From NCBI GenBank assembly GCA_037962975.1, contig CM075673.1, positions 123,771,001 to 123,835,000 of the forward strand: 64,000 nt of DNA, read 5' to 3'. The notes under the pieces are model-generated. The model was not told where the DNA came from, did no database searches, and saw nothing but the letters and a program-made list of their open reading frames with translations. Source of the DNA: Clitoria ternatea (taxonomy: Eukaryota > Streptophyta > Magnoliopsida > Fabales > Fabaceae). This document shows positions 32,065-44,577 of the stretch, in pieces; positions within the stretch are counted from its first letter, which is position 1, and each line of letters starts with the position of its first letter. The translations under genes were made by a program, and so were the position numbers.

Positions 32065-34629
32065 TCAATCGGATTGCATCAGCACGCATCCCAAACCAAA
32101 CTTGGATGCATCATAATACACCACAAATTCCCGTGTTACATCGGGCAATGCAAGCACCGGAGCAGTCGTCAAACACCGTTTGAGAGTCTGAAAACTCAGC
32201 TCGCACTTTTCCGACCACACAAAAGGACTCTCTTTCCTTGTCAACCGAGTCAGAGGAAGTGCTATCCGAGAGAATCCTTCAATAAAATATCGATAGTATC
32301 CAGCTAACCCAAGGAAACTTCTGATTTCAGTTACCGACCTTGGCCTCTCCCAAGCCATAACCGCCTCAATTTTTGTCGGATCAATCGAGACGCCCTCTCG
32401 GGAAATTACGTGTCCTAAGAGTTGCACACTACTCTCCCAGAAATCACACTTGGATAGTTTAGCATACAGCTTCTTCTCTTGGAGTATCTGCAGAACGGTC
32501 TGAAGGTGTTGAGCATGCTCTTCGACCGACCTCGAATATACCAGGATGTCATCAATGAATACCACCACAAACTGGTCCAAGTATGGTTGAAAGATCCGAT
32601 TCATACAGTCCATGAAGATGGCGGGGGCATTCGTCACTCCAAAGGGCATTACAATGTACTCAAAGTGCCCATACCGAGTCCGAAACGCTGTCTTTGGAAT
32701 ATCTTCTGACTTCACCCGGATCTGGTGGTATCCCGACCTCAAGTCGACCTTAGAAAACACAACAGCGCCCCTCAGTTGGTCCAGCAGGTCATCAATCCGA
32801 GGCAATGGATATTTATTTTTAATAGTCAATTTATTTAGTTGTTGGTAATCGATGCACATTCGCATGCTACCGTCCTTCTTCTTTACCAGTAACACCGGAG
32901 CACCCCACGGTGAAGCACTCGGTCGGATAAAGCCTTTTTCCAGCAGTTCATTTACTTGTTTCTTTACCTCGGCCAATTCCACCGAGGACATTCTATATGG
33001 CGCTCGGGACATAGGCTCTGCCCCGGGAACTAAGTCAATAGAGAAATCAATCTCCCGGCTGGGAGGCAACTCCGGAATTTCTTCCGGAAAAACATTAGGA
33101 AATTCGCAAACAATTGGAATATCACTCGGCTGAAGGTTGTACCGACCTTCCGAGGCAAATAAAATAACATACGTGGCTGAGACATCACTCACCACATCCT
33201 TCGTGTCGAGCTCTTGAGAGAAAACAATACTCTTCCGATAGCAGTCAACCATCACATGATTAGCAGCTAGCCAATCCAGACCTAGAATGACATCTAAGTT
33301 CCTCAACGGCATACAGATAAAGTTCACTCGAAATATACGGTCTTCAATTTGCTTCGGTATATTTTTGCACATGGTGATCACGCGAAAAGTGGAACCGGTT
33401 GGAGTGGAAACCATAAGGGCGTTCTCCATTAAACCGATCCGTAAACCAAGCCGTCGCACACAACTCTCGGAAATAAATGAATGGGTCGCGCCCGAATCAT
33501 AAATTACATCAACAAGATAGCCACAGATGAGGCACTTACACTGCACCAAGTTGTCATTCCTTGTGGCTTCCGAGGCATCAAACGCGAACACCTGCCCGGT
33601 CATGGCATTCTGGGCACCACTGGACTGGGCATCAGATCTTCCCGATTGTTGGCCTCCCCGACCAGCACCATGCCTGCCTCCTCTCTGAAAATTGGTACCC
33701 CGAGTTCCCGAAAGGTTGGTTTGGTTGCCCTGCCTACCCGGCTGCTGCCTCTTGGGGCAATCGGGCCTGAGGTGCCCCGGCTGTCCACACTGGAAGCACA
33801 CAATTTGATTGGCTTGACAGTATTTGGCAATGTGACCTTCTTGGCCACAATTGTAGCACGCACAACTATCGGACGGATTACCCGATCGGCCAGTAGAACC
33901 CCGACCGGAAGAGGATGAAGAAGTGGCGGAAGACTTGCCGCCCCAAAAGAATTGGCTCATCCTCTTGAAGCTGAACCCCTTTGCTTTCAGTGGCTTTTTG
34001 TCTCTTGGCTGAGACGTCCTTTGTAACTGCACCTCTTCGGCCAGTCTAGCTTTGTTCACCTGAGTCGGGTAGTCCCAAATCTCCATCGGTACAACTACAC
34101 TACGGAGTTCAATTCGTAGTCCAGCCTCGTATTTAGCACACTTGCTTCCTTCAGTCCCTTCCATCGAAAAAGGGTGGTAAAAATCACACAGCTCGTCGAA
34201 CTTGCTGGTGTACTCGGCCACAGACAATCGGCCTTGCTCCAACTTCAGGAATTCCATTTCCTTCAGGATATTGTAGTTATCCGGGAAGTACTTAACAAGA
34301 AATCTCCTTCGGAAATTTGCCCATACTAGCGGCTCATTTACCGCGTTCATCTGCACCTTCACCCGAGACCGCCATACTCTAGCCTCGTCCTTTAATTGAT
34401 AGGTAGCAAACAAAACCTTTTGCCCCTCCGAACACTCGAAGTATTCAAAGACCTGCTCGATGTCCCTGATCCAAATGTATGCCCCGTCATAATCGTGTCG
34501 TCCCCTGTAGGCCGGGGGATTCCTTTTCAGGAATTTATCCAGAGTGGGACCTGACTCGGTCTTACTCATCAACTGGGTAAACTTGGAGAAGAAATCGTCT
34601 CCTCCACCGGAGCTGGTTCCTTCGGCCAT
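32065..34629 (-). pseudogene. Tekay gag, protease and reverse transcriptase
   Basis: 854 open codons from ATG 34627-34629. Gag about 1-300 with CCHC knuckles at about 258-271 (CYNCGQEGHIAKYC) and 278-291 (CFQCGQPGHLRPDC); protease IYDSGATHSFIS at about 376-387 with an intact DSGA; RT about 510-760 with LLVKKKDGSMRMCIDY, YPLPRIDDLLDQL, FSKVDLRSGYHQI, MPFGVTNAPA and FIDDILVYS at 691-699 (both Asp); then the first RNase H Asp in YYDASKFGLG. It ends at a TGA that probably replaced an Arg codon. This is the best preserved gag-pol in the window: one phase with three nonsense codons in about 1470 codons. Confidence 0.92.
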
Positions 34630-34849
34630 ATTGCAATTCTACAAAGGGGCAAACACGTCACCATTAATAACCAATGTCAACCAGGGAGTCAGAAATTTAC
34701 CTCACACACATAAAATGTCACGCCAATGGAGTGCCAAGGGAACGATGCCAAGCTGCACAAGCAAAACACAACAAAATTGAATGCAACCAGCCCTCCCCGG
34801 GCTTATACAATCACTAAATTGACCCATGCACCCGGCTCTAGAAAGAACC

Positions 34850-34861
34850 GCTCTGATACCA
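34850..34861 (-). promoter_or_regulatory. Primer binding site next to LTR C
   Basis: Minus strand TGGTATCAGAGC, two bases from the LTR C edge; initiator tRNA-Met type. Confidence 0.88.
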
Positions 34862-34863
34862 AA

Positions 34864-37663
34864 TGTAACATCCTTGGTCATTTTACATATATTTATATTC
34901 ATTTGATTAACTTTTACAATAAATCTTCGCGTTTGCAATGATTAATCAAGTCCCGTTTCAAAATGCTATTTATTTTTCAACACATGTATTTAAAGAAATA
35001 AACAGTAACAAATTAATTAAATAAAATAAGAAAAGAAATTTTAGTTGAAGTAAGTAAGAAGAGAAGCATGAAGCCAAAGCCCACTTGCTTGAGAGAAGCC
35101 GGATTCGCTTGGGTGAGATCAGAAGTCTTCGCTGAAGCGAAGCCAAATCCGCTTGAGCGAGAGACATATTTCTTTCCTAAGCGAGGCAGCGAAACGCTTG
35201 AGCGAATTCCACATCTAGAGACTGGGCGAACAAAACGCACACGCGGACCCACCTGGGGATTCAATCGGTAAAATGGTTTACTCAGCATCAGGGTTTCACT
35301 CAGAAACACTTCACTTTCCCTCACTCGGGCATTCCGCACTTGACTCGTTATAACCCCTTACTCAGGAAGCTTAACTAAGCCCCACTTCCCTGGGAAGAGG
35401 CTCAGATTTTCCCCGTCTAACACATTCAACTCCTCTGCACTCGGAATCGTAATACGCCTTCCTCACTAGGAATCTTCACACACTTCCTCCCCTCGGAACT
35501 CTCTCCCAACCAATTCCACTCGGGACATTCTAATCTTCCACCCAGAAAAAGGGGAAGTCTCTCGGTTATCCCCCACTCGGAAATGGATCCGCTAGCTAAA
35601 GGGCTGACACAGCAAACGAGAAAACATAGAGATTCACGAAATTTAAAATGTAAATTCGCGTCTGATCGAAATTAAGTTGGCACACAAATAATAATAAGCA
35701 CTCGGAAACTCCTTATACACATATGCCCTGCACAATCACTCAAAATCTCTCGCGCCTTGGCATCGATCTCCCCCTTGGCGCGACTCCATGGCTCTGACTT
35801 CCTCCCTGTCACTGGTCACTAAATTAAAATAACAGCAAGGGTGAGCGTTTGACATCATAATTAATGTAAAGTGGAAATTAACAAATTAAATATGTATATA
35901 TATATATATATGTGTCTTATTCAGAAATCGTAATAGTTCACTCGGCAAGCCCACTATAGCATTCGGTAGAGATAACAATTCATACCCATCAGATATATTA
36001 AATTTTCACTCGGAGGTTCATCAAGTCACACTCGAAAATTATAGCACATTACACACAATGAACACATCCACTTAACTTAGCACGTATATCAAGTTCATCC
36101 ATGATCACCACTGACTCTCATGCAATCTGACTCCTAGTATCCAGATACTAAAGGATCGACCTTTAGCTGGGGGTCCTACTTGACACCCTGTGAACCCTGC
36201 TTGGTTCACCGAGTCCTGCTTGACTCTCCACCTCAACCACTGGGTCCTACTTGACCACTGGGTAGCTCAACTGGGCACAAAAACCACGGGAGCCGGAAAT
36301 GAAAGGCTAAAATATACCGTCGGCCATCCCACACCACATAGTTATACATACAGTTCACGTTTCCCATATTAAACTGGGCCATCAACATCACTTTCTCATC
36401 ACCCGGGTGACCTGCTTGTCAAGCCCGGATATTTTAAACTTATTTCATAATCAACTCAGTTACACACACCCGATCCTCAACTGATCGATGTACATGGTCA
36501 CGCATACACAAACATAAGCACACAACAATCATGCAATAACATTTTCTTACCCCGTTCGCACTGTTCAACAGCTCGAATGGGAGGTAGATCTTACTCTAAT
36601 TAATCATAACCCAAACACCCCCTTACCTTGATTCTACGCTTCGATGATCTGCTCTCGGTGTCGGTCCCTTCCTCTGGGCACAGGATTCGCAGTCTCAGCT
36701 CCGTCACTCAGCTTTTTGTTGCTTATCCTACCACCTACGTGTCAGAATGTAAAACCCGTTAACCCAATGTTCTCAGCTCATAGGCCACACTTGAGCTCTC
36801 ACTCACTAAAGGAGTGGAGAACAGACTCGAATATAGACATGCATGGCCCTGGGCTACCAGAGCAACGAAAGAGAGCAAGGAGCCACAATAAAACGGATCA
36901 GCAGACTCACCTTGAGGCCACGATCACAGGAACGGGGTTCGATCCAAGCTTTAACACAAACGGAGTCCTCCCCCAGCGCATACAACTTAGCGACAAGCGA
37001 GGAGATCGGAGAAGAAGGAACAGATAAAGAAAAGAAGAAGTTTGTAAATAATGAAGAGGGGAGAGAGAGAATTTCCTTTTATATGGAACTCAGGGGCAAG
37101 ACAGCCTTTTCCCCCCATTTCATTTACATTCCCATTAAAAGTTTTTTAATCAATTTCATCACATTGGGATCCTACACTGATTTGCTTTCACAATGCTTAA
37201 TTATTCAAAATTGACCAATACTTCACAAGAGTATCGATCCGAGCTGGATACCGGGCAACCGGTGTTCAGTCGTAGTGTCCACACATCGGTAATCTGAGCT
37301 AACGCTTGAGAGGTCGGATACTTCATCCGCCCTTATATCTTTATTATGCACATCTGATTGTCCCAGCCATTATAAGAGGTTGACCCGGACTATGATTCCG
37401 AGTCGGGCGTTTTCCGCACGTCGGTTAGTCCAAGACCACCCCAGGCACACCGGATAAGCGTCTGCCACAGGTCAGTACGTCTTTGACCAATCTTCTCTGC
37501 ACAACCGATCTTCAACACCGTTTGACCCTCATAATTGAGACCGGCCCGACACCGGATTCCCTGACCCCGGTTCAGGCAGATCAATTATTAAATAAATCTC
37601 TAAAACATTTGCTAATATTTTCCACTCTCCAAAATGTTTATTAAAAATACCAGGAATGTTACA
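34864..37663 (-). repeat. LTR C (5' LTR) of Tekay array (2.80 kb)
   Basis: TGTAACATCC...GGAATGTTACA. Aligns throughout with LTR B; differs by substitutions, a TA-run expansion near 35895-35910 and a deletion of about 40 bp near 36430. TATA box CCATATAAAAGG (minus) at 37075-37086. Confidence 0.9.
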
Positions 37664-37668
37664 AACTT

Positions 37669-38934
37669 AATATTATTCATTGAAGTGAACAAACTGAATG
37701 GCATAACATGAAGTTTTATAAATTACAAATGGGTTGGTTGGTATGTGTTTGATTTCTCTTAAGCATGTACTATTTATGGATGAAAAGAATATCCTCTTAA
37801 AAAATAGCTTCATCATAATATGTATACTTTCGGTTTAAATAGGATTACCTTTAATAGAAATCATGTTTATGTAGCATAATTAAACTAATTTATAGTTTAT
37901 TTTACTAGCTTAAAAGTTTATTAGATAAAAATAACTTTGATAAATAAAATAAGTTTAGTAATTTTTTTTAAAATCCTTACAAATTATCTTATACACTTTT
38001 TTCATTGTTCACATTATTGATTGGACCAATAGAATAGATTAAAATTTTATTAACTAAATATCACAAATTAACTAGTTTATAGACTAAAACAGTAAAATTT
38101 TAGATTAGTGGACTCAAATCAATATTTAAGAAACGTAAAGTAACAAAACTAAAATTAATAACAATATTAAGATTTTAGATTTTTATATGTTACTCCGCAA
38201 CCATAATCCATCATCCAACACCATAGTTCTACTTGAAAATAACACAAATTAAAAACATCATACTAATTACTAAATAAAAGTCTAAAGTTTAAAAATCTTA
38301 TAAACCAACATCATAATCCATAATCCATAATCCATACTCCAACACCATACTTCTACTTCAAAATAACACATTAAAAACATCATACTAATTTAGGAAAAAA
38401 GTTAACTAATATAATACATTTTATTTCTGTTGTTGTTGGTTGCTCTTATATGTTATTTTTATTGTTGTTGTATGTGTGTGGTTGTTAATTAGTATAAAAG
38501 TTGTTGTGCATGAGTGAACCGTAGTTCCCCGTTTGAGATTCGACATAAATGGTCATTAAATTAATTAATTTCATCGTTTGTGTTGAATCTTGAATTGTCC
38601 GTTTGGATAGTTTGGGATGAACAATTATTTTTTATACGTCATTAGTATGTACAAGTTAGAAGTTATTTTAAAATTTGATAAACTTTCGGTAACTAGCATT
38701 TTGTGTTGTTCTCTAGGTGCATATTTGGTTGTGGTTGAATTTGATTTGACCACTCTCATTTTGTGTACTTAGAGACCAATGCGAAATGTTGCTGAAATTT
38801 CATCAAATTTTAAAATAACTCCTAACCTGTATATATCAATGACATATAAAAACAATTGTCATCCTGAATGGGTATAGGACCACCACCTTTGTAGAAAAAG
38901 TGAGGTTGATCATAGCACCTTGTAAACAGTTGGT
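37669..38934 (+). other. CACTA non-coding region upstream of transposase
   Basis: AT-rich, no coding frame. An imperfect direct repeat of about 80-100 bp (38200-38275 and 38308-38395; shared CCAACACCATA(G/C)TTCTACTT) is present. It probably contains the intron or promoter of the transposase gene, now separated from the left end by the Tekay array. Confidence 0.5.
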
Positions 38935-40966
38935 ATGGATCGGAGTTGGATAACTGTATCACGCCTAAGTCTAGAGTACGAGGGGGGAGTTGAATCATTT
39001 ATAGAATTCGTAGCGAGGAATGCAGTGGAGGTGAATGGAAAGTATTTTTTCCCTTGTGTTAAATGCTTGAACCTGCGTCAGGTAGACTTGGAAGAGGTGC
39101 AAGAACATCTACTGTGTGATGGTTTTCTGTGTAGTTATACGCGTTGGATATGGCATGGAGAAGATATGGTGGTGCCAAGTAACAACTCTCAAACTGAAAA
39201 TCGAAGCTCGATGCATGACACCGATGTCGACATGGATGACCGACTCGAGGATATGATCCGTGATATGGGGGTAGAAGGTTTTAAGAAAGCTCGTGTATAT
39301 ACGACTCTGTGTGAGGATTCTGAGCAGCTGTTGTATCCAAACTACATAAATTTCATGAGGTTATCAGCAGTTTTGTGATTGTTTAATTTGAAGGCCATAA
39401 ACGGGTGGATGGATAAAAGTTTTACTGACTTACTGAAGTTGTTGAAAGAAATGCTCCCAGCTGGAAACACCTTGCCGAATCGTAACTATGAGGGCAAAAA
39501 GGTGTTGTGTCCTATGGGTTTAGAGTATGAGAAAATACATGCATGCCCAAATGATTGTGTATTATTCTGGGGTGAGTTAGAAATGGTGCATCGATGTCCT
39601 AGGTGTGGGGTGTCACGGTATAAGAAGAAAGAGGCGGATTCTGATGAGGTCTGCACTAAAAGGTCTCCTGCAAAGGTGTTATGGTATCTGCCTATAGTTC
39701 CAAGACTAAAGCGTCTATTTGCCAATGCAGATGATGCAAAACTTATAAGATGGCATGCTAATGAAAGGGTTGTTGACGGACTACTTAGGCATCCGGCCGA
39801 TGGATCGCAATGGAAGAAAATGGATACGATTTTTCCAGATTTTGCCCATGAACCAAGAAATGTTAGGCTTGCACTAGCCACAGACGGCATGAACCCGTTT
39901 GGGAACTTGAACACAAACCATAGTTCGTGGCCTGTTTTGTTGTTTGTTTACAACTTGCCGCCATGGTTGTGTATGAAGCGGAAATATGTCATGTTATCAA
40001 TGATGATTTCTGGTCCACGACAACCGGGGAACGACATTGATGTATATTTAACTCCATTAGTTGAAGACCTCAAAAGGTTGTGGGAAGATGGGGTTGATGT
40101 GTTTGATGGGTTTATTGGGTAGTTATTCAAATTGCGTGCCATGCTATTTTACACGATCAATGACTTTCCAGTGTATGGTAACTTATCCGGGTACAGCGTG
40201 AAAGGTCATAAGCTTGTCCAGTATGTGAGGAGGGGACTAGTTCTGTGCGGCTGCATCATGGTAGGAAAAATGTTTATCTTTGACATCGAAGGTTTCTTAA
40301 AGCGAATCATCCATTTCAGAGGTTGAAGAAGTCGTTTAACGGTGTCCAAGATTTTGAAATGGCTCCTCCACCACTATCTAGTCGCCAGGCATATGAAAAG
40401 GTGAAAGACATGAATGTGCAGTTTGGTAAGTGTGAAAAATAGCACGCGACACAAAACAACTGGAAGAAAAAGTCAGTGATTTTTGACCTGCCAGGGAGCT
40501 TGATGTAAGACACTGCATTGATGTAATGCATTGATGTAATGCATGTGGAGAAAAATGTGTGCGACAGTTTGGTTGGTACACTCTTAAACATACCCGGGAA
40601 GACTGAGGATGGCCTAAATTCGCGTATGGACTTGGAGTTGATGGGTATACGTCAGGATTTGCATCCACAATCAAAGGGCAAAAGAACATATTTGCCCTCA
40701 GCATTTCATACGTTGTCCAAAAAAGAAAAGCAAAGTCTGTGTGAATCGTTATGAAGTGTGAAAGTTCCGTCTGGTTATAGCTCCAACATCAACTCTTGTG
40801 TTTCCATGAAAGATTTGAAGTTAGTTGGGTTGAAGTCTCACGATTGTCACATGTTGATGCAACAGTTTCTGCCTATTGCCATTCGTGACATTCTTCCTAA
40901 AAATGTGAGAAGCCGTTTGTTGATGCAACAGTTTCTGCCTATCGCCATTCGAGCCTACAGATACCC
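38935..40966 (+). pseudogene. TNP2-type CACTA transposase, broken
   Basis: ATG at 38935 begins MDRSWITVSRLSLEYEGGVE, the transposase-associated N-terminal domain, with CxxC-like pairs and WIWHGED. The Transposase_21 region follows from 39379 (CPMGLEYEKIHACPNDCVLF, CPRCGVSRYKKKE, PRLKRLFAN, LALATDGMNPFGNLN, GNDIDVYLTPLVEDLKRLW), then INDFPVYGNLSGYSVKGHK, MHVEKNVCDSLVGTLLNIPG and the start of a DUF4218-like part. Breaks: TGA at 39376-39378, TAG at 40120-40122, a shift near 40275, TAG at 40439, a 13-bp tandem duplication (40517-40542), and TGA at 40752-40754. The DUF4218-like part is truncated at about 40966, where the protease gene begins. Confidence 0.88.
40853..40951 (+). repeat. 33-bp direct repeat in transposase 3' end
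   Basis: GTTGATGCAACAGTTTCTGC starts at 40853 and again at 40919 (66-base step, phase kept). The second copy leads within about 15 bases into the next gene, so it marks a rearrangement breakpoint. Confidence 0.85.
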
Positions 40967-41108
40967 GTCAATGTGACCTATTTATTGATGGGTCGGAGGA
41001 GCCAGTTGCCACTGGCATGGTCTATAACTTAGGCCCTATGGTTCACCATCAGTCATTACCTGATGGTATGTCTAGGGTCTCTGTTGTGCTCGTCCTCGAG
41101 GAGGATGC
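40967..41108 (+). pseudogene. Second CACTA gene, N-terminal part before solo LTR
   Basis: In-frame reading CDLFIDGSEEPVATGMVYNL, HHQSLPDGMSRVSVVLVLEE, ending at the LTR. It continues in phase after the solo LTR at 44578. The region resembles the segment that precedes the C48 protease domain in CACTA-linked plant proteins; I know no function for it. 41104-41108 GATGC is the target duplication. Confidence 0.7.
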
Positions 41109-42135
41109 TGAAACATCCTGGGTTAAATAAAGGTAAAAATCGAGACTAGGGAAAATTTTTTTCCAAATTTACAAGGCAACCGGGACAGAAACTAAACAAT
41201 CTACAGGCAAGGAAAGTAGAAAACCAATCACAAGGCAGCCCAGCGGAATACAATGCTTAAGCGACCCAATTAGTGTTCACTCGCTCAAGCGAGGCCAAAA
41301 TTCGCTTGAGCGAGACACCCACTCGCTTAAGCGAGAACCAACCCAGAACCTTCCTTCCATTCCACACTCGCTGGAGCGAATCCTCATTCGCTATAGCGAA
41401 CCCATTCACTCGGTAATTTCGTCACTCGGATTCGGGACAACGCCCACTCGGGAACTGTCCCTATAGGTCATGCTTTACTCAGCAAAGTTAAACTTAGCCA
41501 TATACTTAGTTTATTCAAGAAGCCTACACACATGCTTCATTCGGAAGCGTCATTATCTCCACTCGGGAAAAGATTCCCTCGGATACTCCACTCGGAGTCC
41601 ATAAGCTTTCCCCCACACGGATTATTTCCTCAGTCCAATACCACTCGGTATATTTCAACCATAATTCACTCGGAATACATTATCCATTCAACACTCGGCT
41701 TAATTTGATCTTCCTCACTCAGAGATCACCTTAACTCTCATCACTTGGAGGAATTCACCAAGTTAAGTCACTCGGACTTATTTAAAAGTTAACCACTCGG
41801 AATATATAACATTCATTCGGAATATATATAGCCTCGTTCACTCGGAAGAGGATTCCTAGGATACACCTCAATCAAAACCACCACAACAACTCTTCCCTCG
41901 GAAGAGGTTCATTTGGGATTTCTCACTCGGGAATATTCAAACCCTTCCCCACTCGGGGTTTACTCATATTTTCACTTGGTAACATATGGACTAGTCTTCC
42001 CTCGGAAGTAGCCTCCACATTAAAGCCTCACTCGGAAACGGCTCTCCCAACAATATTCCACTCGAAATTTATGTACTTAGCATTATTCTCTTAACACCCC
42101 ATAATGAACAATTTCAGGTAACCTCATAACAATGT

Positions 42136-42176
<41 letters not shown>

Positions 42177-44572
42177 ACGTCCTTGTTCATAACTCTGATA
42201 ACCAATCCTCATAAGTAAATACGTTTAGACAATATATTACATGAGAGCCGGCCAAGGCTTTAATATATTTATATACAATCGGTACAATGTACTTTGTACA
42301 CTATAACAGCACAGATACCCTTCACTCGGGTTTAAGGCCTTCTCGTCATTCACCACACGGACCTGCGTATACTGAAAAAATGTAGTAGGGGTGAGCTTTT
42401 ACATATTAAATGTTAGTTATTGGCTCGGATTTATCCACAATTCCTTAACTATAGGATAACATATCTCTATCAGTTGTAACACACTATCATTCAACACAAT
42501 ATTACCCAATCGGAAATTATTCAATTCATTCAGACTCTATAATTCACAATATCCAGCATAACATATACCATAACCATAATTTCATATTGCACTCGGCAAC
42601 AACATCAGCATACATACAATCTCCCAATCGAGATTACTCAATCCATACATGGCTATATAATTCATATTAATCACCACAACATATATCACACCCATGACGT
42701 CATATTGCACTCAGTAACAGCATCCGTATTCATACATTCATCCACTCGGATTTACTCAGATAAATTCTAAACCATATCGCTGAGGTTATTTTCAACAACA
42801 TATCCATATATATATGTATACAAAACACATTGAGCTCAATAACAAATACAAGTATGCACACATCATTTCAGTCGGATCTGATCGGTTTTTATTAATTTTT
42901 ATGTTGCAATATAGGCTCCAAGCCTTTTCCTCAGCTCCAAGCTGATCCGACCATTTTACTGGTACCAAACCGTTTGCCCTCTCATGTAACACAATCGCTC
43001 TAAGCGACAACGGGAGTGTTACGGGCAGCCCCGAGTCTAACTCGGTCGGCTTGCCTTGAGTCCAACCCAAGGTCTTTAAGCGTCCAACGCTTAGTGCACT
43101 CGGCACTGCCTCGAGTCCAACCCGAGGTCTTTTATTACATTTGACACGTATTCATCTGATTGCCGATTCAGTATTAAGCGTCCAACGCTATATGCACTCG
43201 GCAATTCCAATGGTGAATCAGATGCATACAGTTCTTTCATCAGGCATCCAACGCCAATGCACTCGGCAATCACAATGCCATTCACTCAGAATTATCATTT
43301 ACATTAAGCCATACATATTTTTCATGTAAAATCCTCTCGAAATTAACACAACAGTCCCCTATTTTATGCACTCAACATTCACATGTTAAATGGCAAGCAT
43401 CACATGCATTTAAACACAAAATCACACACGGGGATCAGTACAGTAAACTCATGCACTCGGCTTTCTCGTTAACAGCCATAACATCTCATATATTCATGTA
43501 GAATCACAACAGAACCAGCACCGTATTTACACATCACATTTATTCGGTATTCACACTGATTCACAGCACATGTATTCACTCAGCATTTCATTAAAAGCCA
43601 ACATTTCCATGCATTCACTCAGCATTACTAATATAACAATCAACAGATATTTTCATATGTCCCTCAGTATGATGCACTCGACATCTTCATATTTACCAGC
43701 ATACATCTCAAGGACGGAGTTTAACATGCACCACACAGTTCATAATCCTCACACACCCGGCTATTATTCACTCGGCAAAAAACTAACAACACATTACACA
43801 TACATTACAACACAGTAAAGTAGATTCACCCAGAACCCGTCCATAAACCATGCATTTGAGATGTAAAGTTAGCCCCCTACCTGGAATGAAGATCCAGAAG
43901 CTCCCTGAGCTTGCAGCACCCAGTTTTGGAGGAACACTGAGCCACTCAGACACACGATCAGCTCTCCTCCATGACACTCCATGCTCTATTTGCAAGACAG
44001 TGGAGAGTCCCATGCCAAGCCTCCAAGGTACAACGTGGTCCTCCCACGCTCAAGCAGTCCAGTCCTTACCAACAGTGGAGGAGGACCCCATGCTTTCATG
44101 CTCCCATCGCTGTTAGGCAGAACAGGGAAGGATCCCAGCCCCCAAGACACACAGCACCATGCTGTTCTCTCAACCACTACGCTGTTCCACTCGGTTCTAC
44201 TCAGTGTTGAGTGGAAGAGAAGAAGATGGAGAAGAAGAACAGCCACGAAGAAGAAGAAGAGGCTTCAAGAATTCGAAAGAGAAAAGGAGGAGTGTTTGCA
44301 GCTCTTATCCCTTCACTGCCCAGCGTCTACTCTCCCTCTCAATCAACAGTCCATCCACATTTAATGTAATTCCCATCAGCCATCACATCACCATTAACTC
44401 CATCCCATTAGCGTGCCAAAGAGAGAGAGAGAGAGGACCGAACTCCATCATAACACCAAGGGCATCTACATCATTTCATCGCATTATTATTAATATTATT
44501 ATTATTCAATCAATAAATCTTAATCATGTAATTAACCTTAATTGGTAATTATTTCTAAACCAGGATGTTACA
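41109..44572 (-). repeat. Solo LTR (3.46 kb) inside the CACTA protease gene
   Basis: Plus-strand edges TGAAACATCCTGG...CCAGGATGTTACA, flanked by GATGC on both sides (41104-41108, 44573-44577). No primer site, tract or gag-pol adjoins it, so it is a solo LTR left by LTR-LTR recombination. It holds CGCTTGAGCGA dyads (41270-41400), a dense CACTCGG zone (41400-43700) and a TA run. Minus orientation is inferred from the CACTCGG strand, matching the other minus-strand elements. Open frames inside are incidental. Confidence 0.88.
42138..42172. repeat. TA dinucleotide run
   Basis: About 17 AT/TA units in the solo LTR. Confidence 0.95.
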
Positions 44573-44577
44573 GATGC

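Larger units (their letters stand above)
26640..37663 (-). mobile_element. Three-LTR Tekay-type array nested in the CACTA
   Basis: Order on the plus strand: LTR fragment A (26640-26786), gag 5' fragment (26787-27118), leader with primer site, full LTR B (27353-30179), full gag-pol (30214-34629), leader with primer site, full LTR C (34864-37663). The outer edges are flanked by AACTT (26635-26639 and 37664-37668), so the array sits in one insertion site. LTRs B and C are 2827 and 2800 bp, alike but with visible indels. This looks like an LTR-internal-LTR-internal-LTR product of unequal recombination in which one unit then lost most of its LTR and pol. Confidence 0.88.

Noticed and set aside
39486..39914. 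142-residue minus-strand frame
   Set aside because: Exact antisense shadow of the Transposase_21 domain.
43783..44548. Cluster of overlapping frames over 75 residues in the solo LTR
   Set aside because: Many frames on both strands overlap in a less AT-rich stretch; none has a recognisable domain, and the stretch is inside a solo LTR.
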